Position numbers and translations under genes: made by a program. From contig JAESUH010000104.1 in NCBI GenBank assembly GCA_016763155.1, positions 1 to 32,502 of the forward strand: 32,502 bases of DNA. The letters are read 5' to 3'. Shown piece by piece: positions 16,462 through 23,885 of the stretch (position 1 is the first letter of the stretch; the number at the start of each line of letters is the position of its first letter). This stretch comes from Rhizobiaceae bacterium (GTDB taxonomy: Bacteria > Pseudomonadota > Alphaproteobacteria > Rhizobiales > Rhizobiaceae). The notes under the pieces were generated by a model. The model made no database searches. It had not been told where the DNA came from and worked only from the letters and a program-made list of their open reading frames with translations.

Positions 16462-17148
16462 CTAAATCCTCTCAATCTCGTTTGAATATTCAACGAGCGC
16501 ATTGTGCCCCTTCGGACTGAGGCTGTAAATCCCAAGTTGAACCCGCTCAAACCATCCATAATGATTGTCTGCCATTAATCGCCGTGCGTTTTCAACCTTT
16601 GTCAGGCGCGCAATTTCTGCAGCCTTGGTGGGGCCGGCTTTTTGCAAGACTTTGATACAGCGAAGCGCATCCTGCCGGTAGGCGGTCATCAACCCAGAGC
16701 GTGTGGCGCCACCCGTATTGGGGTCGCCAACCAGTTTGGCAAACTCTCTTAATAGCCGCCCTTTTTTCACTTTTGAGTGGCGTGGTTTATAAGGTGCCGG
16801 GTCTCCATGAACCTGCACAAACCCATCCTTCAGCCTCACGGTCATAAGGCCAAGCCCCAGCCGTCGACAAAGGGCTTTGTTTTTATGTAATGACTTTAGG
16901 AATGCTCTGCCGCTCCCACGCGGCACGGCAACATAAACAGTATCAGTCACCCCCTGGCGCTCGATTGCCTGATGAAACAGAGATAGCGAAAACCCGGTTT
17001 TAAGTTCGACAATCACCGGATCTTCATCACCGCGAACGGCTACAATATCTGCGGCCGCCACTTCGCCCTTCACCTCATAGCCTTGCCCCTCAAGCAAAAG
17101 CTTGACGGGGGCATAAAGCTCGGTCTCCTGAATCTTTGCTGCTGCCAT
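16462..17148 (-). CDS. DUF2161 PD-(D/E)XK-type putative nuclease
   Basis: A 228-residue cytoplasmic protein. The N-terminal part has the nuclease core: D34 (AAADIVAV) and E48-x-K50 (VIVELKTG), with H59 and Q60 in the following helix (FHQAIERQ), matching the PD-(D/E)XK pattern. The C-terminal part (about 150-215) reads as a winged-helix domain (ALRCIKVLQKAGPTKAAEIARLTKVENARRLMADNHYGWFERV). Members of DUF2161 are annotated as putative phosphodiesterases and occur mostly in alphaproteobacteria. The role is unknown, with DNA repair or defence as possibilities. It is on the same strand as the cyclase and fusion genes but with gaps of about 50-70 bp. Confidence 0.8.
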   Translation of the reverse strand: MAAAKIQETELYAPVKLLLEGQGYEVKGEVAAADIVAVRGDEDPVIVELKTGFSLSLFHQAIERQGVTDTVYVAVPRGSGRAFLKSLHKNKALCRRLGLGLMTVRLKDGFVQVHGDPAPYKPRHSKVKKGRLLREFAKLVGDPNTGGATRSGLMTAYRQDALRCIKVLQKAGPTKAAEIARLTKVENARRLMADNHYGWFERVQLGIYSLSPKGHNALVEYSNEIERI

Positions 17149-17202
17149 ATTTATCGATAACCCAAAGTGACGTTAAAAAGAACAGTGTTTGGGCTCGATA
17201 TA

Positions 17203-19026
17203 TCAGTCTTTCGGTGGGCTTTGTATTTTTAGCCCACTCCTTTCAGCCAGCATGACTTTATTCAGCAGTTTGACACAGGCATATATTGCCCGGGTTGCCG
17301 GGGCAGGGGTCTCCGTCAGGCTGGCAATCTCCAATATGGAGCCAACCAGCGCCTCGGTTTCCAAAGCCCGTCCCACTTCCACATCCTGAAGCATCGAAGT
17401 CTTGTGAGCGCCAACTGACTCAGCCCCCTGAATGCGTTTTTCAATCGTGTGACGGAATTTAATTCCAAGTTTTTCAGCTACTTCCTGCGCTTCCCCCATC
17501 ATGGCGGCGGCAAGTTCTCTGGTTTCTTTAAACTGACAAATATCCACAAGCGTTGCATGGGTGAGGGCACTGATTGGGTTAAACGATAGATTGCCCCAGG
17601 CCTTGAGCCAGATTTCGGCGCGAATATCGGCAAGAACCCGGGATTTGAGACCCGAACTAACCAATACATCATGCACCCATTTTACCCGGTCACTCTCTTC
17701 TCCGTCCAGTTCACCAACCGGGAATCGATCCCCTTCAACATGGTGGATAACGCCGGGAGAAGTTACTGCCGCAGCTGGATAAACCACGCAGCCGATAATG
17801 CGTGAAGCATCGATTTTCTTTGATAGAATGCCCGTTGGATCAAGACAGTCCAGTTGTTGGCCATCATATTGGCCACCCAAACGCTGGAAATACCACCATG
17901 GCAAACCATTTTGAACGGTCATGACCATGGTGTTTTCATCATACATTGTTTCAATATCGCGCACGACATTTTCCAGGAAATGCGCTTTAACCGCCAGCAC
18001 AATCAAATCCTGTGGCCCGGCTTCTGCCGCCGTTTCCACGGCTTTGAGTTTGGCTATTTCTTCGCTGCCATCTTCCCAGACTAGTTTGAGACCATCCTTT
18101 TTGATCGCTTCGAGATGTGTGCCCAAATCGATGACGGTGACGGTATGACCAGCTAATGAAAGCTTCGCGGCAAGAAGACCACCAATTGCCCCGGCACCCA
18201 CCACACAAACCCGCATAGGCTTGACCGGCTTTGGTGCGTAATGGAACGGGATTTCCTGAATGAACTTATTGGTAAGCGTGCCAACCCCTTCAATATTTAC
18301 ATCAATTGTTGTTTCCGCACTTCGCATAGCCCCCACACCAAGTGAAGTTCCACAGGCGATCACATCACCGGGCATCAGCGTCATATCACGAGAAACGCGC
18401 GCCACCAGATCGTGCGGCTTAAAGAACATGTCCGCTACCGGATAGTTTTGTTTTTCCTCGCCATTGACCGTTGTTTTGATCGAAAGCTCATTGGGATCAA
18501 CATCAGTTGCAATTGTTGGGCCGAAAACACCAAATGTATCAAAACTTTTCGCCCGTGCCCACTGGGCAAAAGTTGGGTTTTTGTTCAACAAATCTGCCGC
18601 AGTAACGTCATTGATACAGGTGTAGCCGAATATGTAATCTCCGGCTTCTTCCTCGGTGATGTTGGAGCAGCGTTTACCAATCACTATGCCCAATTCACCC
18701 TCATAAACAATGTTTCCGCTATAGGTTGGCGGCCGTTTTATGATCTCGCCATGGGCGAGAAACGCACTTGGCGATTTGAAGAAATAAAGAGGTTCACCCG
18801 GATCCTGGACCTTTAAGCGTGCTGCAAGTGCATGAAAATTATTCCAAAGACAAACCATTTTTGTCGGTTGCGACGGCGTTAAAACCTTCACCGCATCAAG
18901 TGCTACACTTTCCCCAGTTCCCTGCGGATTGTTAAACATATCCCCCGAAAATATCGAAATACTCCCATTCTCAAGCGTTCCGAAACCAACGCTGCCTTGA
19001 TGCTCAAATCTGATCCAATGTGCCAA
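17203..19026 (-). CDS. Fusion of fumarylacetoacetate-hydrolase-like and ketopantoate-reductase-like domains
   Basis: A 607-residue two-enzyme protein. Residues about 1-262 are a FAH-superfamily domain with the metal residues E109 and E111 (YEGELGIVIGK) and D140 (GYTCINDVT); such enzymes hydrolyse or decarboxylate ring-cleavage keto acids. From M271 a 2-dehydropantoate-2-reductase (PanE/ApbA) domain begins with GAGAIGG, continues with LAVKAHFLENV, and ends with WLKAWGNLSFNPISALT plus the helical C-terminal domain. There is no stop, frameshift or ribosome site at the junction, so a single polypeptide is expected. The second domain need not make pantoate; the fusion suggests consecutive steps on a 2-oxo acid, and the nearby extradiol dioxygenases are plausible upstream partners. 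Confidence 0.88.
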   Translation of the reverse strand: MAHWIRFEHQGSVGFGTLENGSISIFSGDMFNNPQGTGESVALDAVKVLTPSQPTKMVCLWNNFHALAARLKVQDPGEPLYFFKSPSAFLAHGEIIKRPPTYSGNIVYEGELGIVIGKRCSNITEEEAGDYIFGYTCINDVTAADLLNKNPTFAQWARAKSFDTFGVFGPTIATDVDPNELSIKTTVNGEEKQNYPVADMFFKPHDLVARVSRDMTLMPGDVIACGTSLGVGAMRSAETTIDVNIEGVGTLTNKFIQEIPFHYAPKPVKPMRVCVVGAGAIGGLLAAKLSLAGHTVTVIDLGTHLEAIKKDGLKLVWEDGSEEIAKLKAVETAAEAGPQDLIVLAVKAHFLENVVRDIETMYDENTMVMTVQNGLPWWYFQRLGGQYDGQQLDCLDPTGILSKKIDASRIIGCVVYPAAAVTSPGVIHHVEGDRFPVGELDGEESDRVKWVHDVLVSSGLKSRVLADIRAEIWLKAWGNLSFNPISALTHATLVDICQFKETRELAAAMMGEAQEVAEKLGIKFRHTIEKRIQGAESVGAHKTSMLQDVEVGRALETEALVGSILEIASLTETPAPATRAIYACVKLLNKVMLAERSGLKIQSPPKD

Positions 19027-19063
19027 TGAAATAACCCTCCAGTATTCAGTAACTCACAATAAA

Positions 19064-19086
19064 AAAATAGAATTTTGCTCTATTTT
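19064..19086. promoter_or_regulatory. Perfect inverted repeat AAAATAGA-N7-TCTATTTT
   Basis: Eight-base arms with a 7-base centre, 38 bp upstream of the FAH/reductase fusion start, in the 225-bp AT-rich gap between it and the DUF2793 gene. On the minus strand the distal arm runs into a T-run, so it could also be a weak terminator of incoming transcription. An operator of the fusion gene is equally possible. The region holds no other gene. Confidence 0.35.
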
Positions 19087-19143
19087 CAATAATATAGCCG
19101 ATTGAGAAATGAAATGGCAGTTGTTTATTTAATAAGTTAAGCG

Positions 19144-19181
19144 GTTGTATGTACGCGTAAAATTTTATTCTTTACGACAAC
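19144..19181. promoter_or_regulatory. Nested inverted repeats upstream of the DUF2793 gene
   Basis: GTTGT (19144-19148) pairs with ACAAC (19177-19181), and CGTAAA (19156-19161) pairs with TTTACG (19171-19176). It lies about 90 bp before the tail-type protein start and about 120 bp before the divergent fusion gene. It could be a regulator site or a leader hairpin. By-eye call only. Confidence 0.25.
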
Positions 19182-19271
19182 CTACAGTTCGTTCACCGCG
19201 AAAAGATATCCCCGACATGTGGGGCTAAACCATACTCCAACGACCTATAATTGATGGAGAATGGAAGTATT

Positions 19272-20684
19272 ATGGATGATACGCCAAAATTAGGCCTGCC
19301 ATACATCGCCCCCGCCCAAGCCCAAAAACATGTGACCCATAACGAAGCAATCCGCAATCTGGATGCGCTAACCCAATTATCTGTGATCGACAGAAATTCA
19401 ACGTCACCCCCTGGGTCACCTGCGAATGGTGATCGATATATTCCAGCAAGCGGCGCAACCGGTGACTGGACCGGGTGGGATTCAAACATCGCTGCCTTTC
19501 AAGATGGCGCCTGGATAAATTACATTCCAGCGAATGGGTGGAGTTGCTGGGTTGAGGAGGAGGATAAAGTGTTGTTGTGGAATGGGTCTGAATGGGCAGA
19601 TGTATCCAGTAGCGCAACGGATTTTGTTTCCCTCAGTGACACGCCAGAAAACTTCTCATCGGCAGCGGATAAGTTCCTTGCGGTCAATTCGGCTGGTGAT
19701 GCGGTGGAATTTGTCGATGCTCCAAGTGGCGCAAGCGTAAATCCAACCGGGCTGGTAGGTATCAACACCACGGCTGACGCAACCAACCGGCTTTCTGTCA
19801 GTTCGCCAAACTCGCTATTTTCTCATGATGGCGCGGACCACAGAATAAAGATCAACAAGGCGACATCATCTGATACCGCATCCTTTTTGTATCAGAATAA
19901 TTTTTCCGGCCGCGCTGAAATCGGGCTGATGGGGGATGATGATTTCCATTTTAAAGTAAGTCCAGACGGCTCTACTTTTTATGACGGAATTATAATCGAT
20001 AAAGATACTGGCACCGTTGATTTTCCCAATGGAACGACCCTTTCACTTGGTGGGGGAGGAACGTCAATGTGGAACTGGATTATCAATGGCGATTTCACCA
20101 TCAACCAGCGCGGCGGCGCTAAAATTCTATCGGCCGGCTATTATGGCTACGATCGCTGGAAGGGCCATGCGAGCGGGTTGGAGCAGATTGTAGAAGCGCT
20201 TGAGGCTGGTGAATACACCCTTACATGGTCCGGCGGTGGGGATGGTACATTTGGAGGAATAACAGCGGCCTCGCCGATAAAGACAACGATTTCAGCAGGG
20301 GACACTTCGGTGGTTGTACCTTCCAGCGCTACCCGCGTTTCGCTGGTATTGGGTGATGCAACGGGAGGGAGTGATCCGTTTATTCCACGTCATATCAGTC
20401 AGGAATTGGCATTGTGTCAAAGATACTATTGGAAGGGTGGATCGTATTTTGTTGATGGCTACACAAGTGTTTCAGCAGGCTACATTACCAACTACATATC
20501 CATACCGGCAATGATGCGATCTGCGGCAACCATATCCTATTCAGCGACAGGCTATGGCAATCTATATTCAGCCTCAGCGTCCATGTCTGCAGATAGAAGC
20601 AACATAAAATTACTAACCAGAAGTGCTGCCGTAGGTAGGGTCTACATGACCTTCGCCAACGTGAAAGCAAACGCAGAATTGTAA
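19272..20684 (+). CDS. DUF2793-domain phage- or GTA-type tail/spike protein
   Basis: A 470-residue structural protein. The N-terminus (TPKLGLPYIAPAQAQKHVTHNEAIRNLDAL, about 4-33, to VLLWNGSEWADV) is the DUF2793 domain found in alphaproteobacterial phages and gene-transfer-agent-type particles. The middle resembles a linker or shaft. The C-terminal 205 residues, starting MWNWIINGDFTINQRG...YDRWKG and including HISQELALCQRYYW, look like the receptor-binding jelly-roll domain common in phage tail fibres. I start at 19272 (GGAAG upstream); TTG/ATG at 19251/19254 are alternatives. No capsid, terminase or tail-tube genes are in the window, so it is an isolated adhesin module, a prophage remnant or an outlying GTA spike locus. 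Confidence 0.82.
   Translation: MDDTPKLGLPYIAPAQAQKHVTHNEAIRNLDALTQLSVIDRNSTSPPGSPANGDRYIPASGATGDWTGWDSNIAAFQDGAWINYIPANGWSCWVEEEDKVLLWNGSEWADVSSSATDFVSLSDTPENFSSAADKFLAVNSAGDAVEFVDAPSGASVNPTGLVGINTTADATNRLSVSSPNSLFSHDGADHRIKINKATSSDTASFLYQNNFSGRAEIGLMGDDDFHFKVSPDGSTFYDGIIIDKDTGTVDFPNGTTLSLGGGGTSMWNWIINGDFTINQRGGAKILSAGYYGYDRWKGHASGLEQIVEALEAGEYTLTWSGGGDGTFGGITAASPIKTTISAGDTSVVVPSSATRVSLVLGDATGGSDPFIPRHISQELALCQRYYWKGGSYFVDGYTSVSAGYITNYISIPAMMRSAATISYSATGYGNLYSASASMSADRSNIKLLTRSAAVGRVYMTFANVKANAEL
20055..20069 (+). promoter_or_regulatory. Internal ribosome site and in-frame ATG in the DUF2793 gene
   Basis: GGAGGA (20055-20060) lies six bases before an in-frame ATG (20067-20069), within a run of glycine codons. 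Initiation here would give a separate 205-residue receptor-binding domain starting MWNW. The glycine linker by itself can generate such a sequence, so function is not proven. Confidence 0.4.
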
Positions 20685-20695
20685 GGTTAAATATT

Positions 20696-21235
20696 ATGGT
20701 AGAGACAGCTATTTATTCAAATCAGGAACACACACAAATCCGCCTAGGAGAGCTACTAATTCCTGTCGATATGCACAATCGTGATTATTGCGCGCTGATT
20801 GAGGAAGAAGTTTTAATCGTGGACTATGTGAGCCCGCCAGAGTTTGTTGATGCAAATGCGGCTATTTACGCCATGGTGCAATGGATCGATGAATTTACGG
20901 TATCAATCACAGGTGAAATACCAATTGGCGAGAAGCTTGCCTGGTCAAATAAAGAGGCCGCTGCAATCGCAACAATCGAAGGCATTGCCACCACGCAACA
21001 AACCGACATGTTGCAAAGCGAAGCGGTATTGACCGGCGAGGAAGTTTTGGATCTGGCCACCACCATCAAAGCCAAAGCCTCCGCTTATAGACATATTGCG
21101 GGTATGATATCCGGCCTGCGACGAAAAACAGAGGCAGCGCTGCTAGCGGTAACCGATGACGCCTACCAATATGAGGTTATTCTTGCCGCAGCGAAGGTTG
21201 AAGCGGGAGCGATGATTGCTGGATTAAGCGAATAA
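20696..21235 (+). CDS. Unknown protein paired with the tail/spike gene
   Basis: A 179-residue, acidic, alanine-rich protein starting 11 bp after the DUF2793 gene on the same strand. The N-terminal third is beta-like (IRLGELLIPVDMHNRDYCALIEE); the C-terminal two thirds are helical (KEAAAIATIEGIATTQQTDMLQ..., RKTEAALLAVTDDAYQYEVILAAAKVEAGAMIAG). Position and size fit a tail-fibre assembly chaperone or a small fibre-associated protein, but I recognise no specific family. It is followed by a hairpin that may end the unit. Confidence 0.65.
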   Translation: MVETAIYSNQEHTQIRLGELLIPVDMHNRDYCALIEEEVLIVDYVSPPEFVDANAAIYAMVQWIDEFTVSITGEIPIGEKLAWSNKEAAAIATIEGIATTQQTDMLQSEAVLTGEEVLDLATTIKAKASAYRHIAGMISGLRRKTEAALLAVTDDAYQYEVILAAAKVEAGAMIAGLSE

Positions 21236-21283
21236 TCACCCAGAAGGCAGATGATGAAATATGGAGCTGAATGTATTGAAGGT

Positions 21284-21312
21284 CGCACAACTAAAGCTTG
21301 TTTGATTGTGCG
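21284..21312 (+). terminator. Candidate terminator after the tail gene pair
   Basis: CGCACAA (21284-21290) and TTGTGCG (21306-21312) form a 7-bp stem with a 15-base loop, followed by GTTTTC. It lies in the 130-bp gap between the tail gene pair and the convergent methyltransferase gene. The T-run is short, so efficiency may be modest. Confidence 0.45.
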
Positions 21313-21365
21313 GTTTTCAATCATTTTTGTAGCTGGCCAGTGGCAACAGTCAACGAAGGCAAATG

Positions 21366-21824
21366 TCAAATCCACATGCGAACGGCCCGTTGGTATGATT
21401 TGTATTGTTCTCCGAACTTGTTTTCCAAATAGGTCTCCTCATGGCGGATCACGAGTAAACAAAGCCCACTTCCTGCAAAGATAGACGTCAACAACATAGA
21501 CGCTGAATTAGCCATCAGAGCTATCCCAAAACAAAGAAGCATCATCGATAAATAAGTTGGGTTTCGACTGAACCGAAAGATGCCAGACGTCACCAATGAG
21601 GTGGATGGCTTTCGGACGTCAAAAGCAGTTTTTGCATTTGAAAGTTCTTTAGCAGCAATTGCTACGATGAGGATTGAAATAAAGACAAAAGAAATTCCAA
21701 CAATCTGCAACGCATTTGAATTTAGGATTTCAATCGGGGCTAGAAAATGAATACCCCCTCCCACCGCCAATGCGGTCATTGGAATAATTGGCGGTAGTAT
21801 TTTGACTTTTGCTCTGTCTGACAT
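21366..21824 (-). CDS. ICMT/PEMT-like integral membrane methyltransferase
   Basis: A 152-residue membrane protein with about four hydrophobic helices and the C-terminal signature of isoprenylcysteine-carboxyl-methyltransferase-like enzymes: TSGIFRFSRNPTYLSMMLLCFGIALM, then RHEETYLENKFGEQYKSYQRAVRMWI. The RNP..Y and EE..L...FG..Y..Y..V.RW elements bind SAM in characterised homologues. Bacterial members act on varied lipids or unknown substrates. It lies between the tail genes and the IS3 element, on the same strand as the transposases. Its upstream 107 bp end at the IS boundary, so part of its original promoter may have been replaced. Confidence 0.85.
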   Translation of the reverse strand: MSDRAKVKILPPIIPMTALAVGGGIHFLAPIEILNSNALQIVGISFVFISILIVAIAAKELSNAKTAFDVRKPSTSLVTSGIFRFSRNPTYLSMMLLCFGIALMANSASMLLTSIFAGSGLCLLVIRHEETYLENKFGEQYKSYQRAVRMWI

Positions 21825-21931
21825 TGTTGGAAACTCCCATGATGAATTACTTCCTACATTATCATAGTTCTCATTATTTTCCTGCGCAATTGATTAGGGA
21901 TGGGGCTGAATAGAGGATCAAACGTCTAGAA

Positions 21932-21959
21932 TGGACCTGTCGCGCTTTAGTGCCGCTCC
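21932..21959 (+). repeat. IS3 element terminal inverted repeat, orfB side
   Basis: 28 bp, identical to the reverse complement of the other end over the outer 13 and inner 10 positions, with three mismatches between. It lies 10 bp beyond the orfB stop. Confidence 0.88.
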
Positions 21960-21969
21960 AGGTTCTCAT

Positions 21970-22827
21970 TTAAGCGGCTTTTCTTTCGAAAGCCAATGGG
22001 CTTTTCCAACCTAATGCTGAATGCCTCCTGCGTGGATTGTAGAAGCCATTAATATATTCGAAGATAGCTACTTCAATGTCTCTGCGAGTTTGCCAGACAT
22101 GCCGCCAGATTAGCTCCGCTTTGATGGTTTTGAAGAAGGTTTCCATCGCGGCATTGTCATAGCAATTACCTTTGCCGCTCATTGATATTTTGAACCCGTG
22201 TTGGCTCAGGCGTTTCTGATAATCGTGCGAACAATATTGGCTGCCGCGATCTGAATGATGGATGCAACCTCTGGGCGGTTTGCGCAAAGCCACAGCCATA
22301 TCCAATGCACGGATGGCAAGGTCACGTTTCATTCGATTGCTGACAGCCCACCCGATAACACGTCGCGAATGTAGGTCCAGAACTGCGGCCAGATACAGCC
22401 ATCCCTCTTGGGTCCAAACATAACTGATATCGACAACCCATTTTTGGTTGGGATGATCCGCCACAAAGTTTTGGTTCAGCAGGTTTGGTGCAATATTGAA
22501 CTTGTGATTGCTGTTTGTTGTAACCTTATGTTTGCGGGTTCTGATCACTGATATGTTGTTTTGGCGCATCAAACGGCCGACACGGCGGTGCCCGACGCTC
22601 AGACCAATCTCTTTCAACTCTTCGGTCATCCGTGGCCGACCATAACTTTGCAAGCTCAAGCGATGCTGCTCTCGAATGTGGGCTAGCAATACCATGTCTT
22701 CACGTTGACGCTGACTGATTGGGCGGGATCGATAGGCTCTATAACCACGCGGGCTGACATTCATAATTTGGCACAACCGGGCGGTCGGCAGCATAGCCTT
22801 ATTTTCTTCGATAAACTTAAACCTCAT
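21970..22827 (-). CDS. IS3-family transposase OrfB (DDE integrase domain)
   Basis: A 285-residue catalytic part of the transposase, with an HTH_21-like N-terminal segment (SLQSYGRPRMTEELKEIGLSVGHRRVGRLM) and an rve integrase core. The DDE triad is D133 (WVVDISYVW), D193 (HHSDRGSQY) and E229 (NAAMETFFKTIKAEL), with the expected 35-residue spacing between the last two. The ATG overlaps the orfA stop by 4 bp, but the frame is open upstream to the slippery site, so the active protein is expected to be the OrfAB fusion. It appears intact. Confidence 0.93.
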   Translation of the reverse strand: MRFKFIEENKAMLPTARLCQIMNVSPRGYRAYRSRPISQRQREDMVLLAHIREQHRLSLQSYGRPRMTEELKEIGLSVGHRRVGRLMRQNNISVIRTRKHKVTTNSNHKFNIAPNLLNQNFVADHPNQKWVVDISYVWTQEGWLYLAAVLDLHSRRVIGWAVSNRMKRDLAIRALDMAVALRKPPRGCIHHSDRGSQYCSHDYQKRLSQHGFKISMSGKGNCYDNAAMETFFKTIKAELIWRHVWQTRRDIEVAIFEYINGFYNPRRRHSALGWKSPLAFERKAA

Positions 22828-23099
22828 GGCCTTTGGTTCGCGAAAAACTGTGTTGCCTTTTTTAACACTTCCCTCTCCTCGCGCAGAAGTCGGTTTTCCT
22901 TGCGAAGTTTGACGTTTTCACGCTCTAAATCAGATTGATCTGTTGGCATTTCAGAGTTCTTCTGGCCTTGCTGTATCCACTTGCTCAATGTCGAAAATCC
23001 GATACCAAAATCGGCAGCTACTTGCTTTCGTGTCAGGCCACTCGTTAGTGCAACCCGAACCGCTTCCTGTCTAAACTCTACTGTACGTTTCGTTCCCAT
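22824..23099 (-). CDS. IS3-family transposase OrfA (DNA-binding subunit)
   Basis: A 91-residue helix-turn-helix protein (EFRQEAVRVALTSGLTRKQVAADFGIGFSTLSKWI) followed by a leucine-zipper-like coiled coil (LERENVKLRKENRLLREEREVLKKA). It binds the terminal repeats and provides the N-terminal part of the OrfAB transposase by frameshifting. On its own OrfA usually limits transposition. The start has a GAGAACGAC-type upstream context inside the IS. Confidence 0.9.
   Translation of the reverse strand: MGTKRTVEFRQEAVRVALTSGLTRKQVAADFGIGFSTLSKWIQQGQKNSEMPTDQSDLERENVKLRKENRLLREEREVLKKATQFFANQRP
22857..22863 (-). other. Programmed -1 frameshift site (A6G) of the IS3 element
   Basis: On the minus strand A AAA AAG occurs near the end of orfA. 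Slipping back one base after it reads KGNTVFREPKAM and continues directly into orfB, with no stop codon between. This is the classic IS3 mechanism for the OrfAB transposase. Confidence 0.8.
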
Positions 23100-23134
23100 A
23101 GTCGTTCTCCTTCTGCGTATAATACGCGGTTAAA

Positions 23135-23162
23135 GGAGCGGCACAAATCCGCGACAGGTCCA
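23135..23162 (-). repeat. IS3 element terminal inverted repeat, orfA side
   Basis: 28 bp on the orfA side of the element, 35 bp upstream of the orfA start codon. It directly abuts the truncated coding sequence of the IS481-type transposase. Confidence 0.88.
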
Positions 23163-23826
23163 TGACCGTTATCGGTCCGAATTTCTTTGATGCGGAATGG
23201 GAATTTATCGATGACATGATCTACGAAGTCTATCACTGCCGGCAGGCAAGCAAAGCGCAGACGAGAGGTGCGTTTGCCTGGGTGTGCTTCTCGTAGGCAT
23301 TTAAAGCTCTAACTCTGGTCGCATCATCGATGGCAGTATATTGAAAACGTCGGACTTTCTCACCCTGTTTTCCTTTAAATGTCAGGAACTTAACATCCAT
23401 CTGAATGTGATGACCTGGAACTTGCTTTTGATAACGTTTGGTGTGGACTTTTCGCAATCGAGTGCCGTGTGGAAGCCTGTTCATACCATTCCGTTTCAGT
23501 ATTCTGGCAACCGTTGATTGAGATATCTTTATGCCGTGGTATCGCTCCAGATACCAAACAATCCTGATTGGCCCTAAGTGATATTTACTACGAAGATGCA
23601 GAACTTTTTCTTCAATCTCAACAGGTGTTCGATTGTAGTGTTGCTTTAGAATGGATGGGCGGTTAATCAGGCCATTCTCACCATGTTTTTGGTAGGCGGT
23701 ACGCCAACGATAGAAGCTGGCTCTTCCAATCCCAAAATATCTGCATGCCTTGGCCACATGACCGATTTCATCAGCGTATCGTAAAATACGCAATTTACGT
23801 TGAATCTCGCGTTGATCCTTGTTCAT
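23163..23826 (-). pseudogene. Broken IS481-family transposase
   Basis: Translation from the ATG at 23826 (AAGGAG upstream) gives an HTH part (AKACRYFGIGRASFYRWR, GPIRIVWYLERYHGIKISQSTVARIL) and the start of the integrase core (GHHIQMDVKFLTF, FQYTAIDDATRVRAL). The frame stops at 23233. In another frame VIDFVDHVIDKFPFRIKEIR-TDNGH, the known continuation with the second DDE aspartate, follows immediately. Removing 32 bases (about 23240-23271, flanked by TGC on both sides) restores one frame through NA-VIDF. After TDNGH the gene is cut by the IS3 end. It is thus doubly inactivated: by a 32-bp insertion and by truncation. Confidence 0.85.
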
Positions 23827-23885
23827 GAACATCTCCTTCTTTCCAAGATTGGAAGTTTAATGGAAATGTCTCGCGAGTAACGGCA
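23163..23885 (-). mobile_element. Truncated IS481-family element
   Basis: It contains the first two thirds of an IS481-type transposase gene plus the upstream end of the element. The outer end is probably near 23885 (minus strand TGCCGTTACTCGCGAGACATTTCC-like; the exact base is inferred). The other end and the rest of the gene are missing, cut at the IS3 element. It is inserted within a glutathione S-transferase gene. Inactive. Confidence 0.7.

Larger units (their letters stand above)
21932..23162 (-). mobile_element. Complete IS3-family insertion sequence, 1231 bp
   Basis: The element is bounded by 28-bp inverted repeats with 25 matching positions, and ends in TG...CA. It encodes overlapping orfA and orfB with a slippery A6G frameshift site, all typical of IS3. 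Both reading frames are open and the DDE residues are present, so it may still be active. No 3-4 bp target duplication is visible (flanks AGAA and TGAC), and the two sides do not belong together, which implies deletion or recombination at one end after insertion. Confidence 0.92.

Noticed and set aside
21932-23162. Possible toxin-antitoxin pair from two small overlapping genes
   Set aside because: The genes are IS3 orfA and orfB with terminal repeats and a frameshift site.
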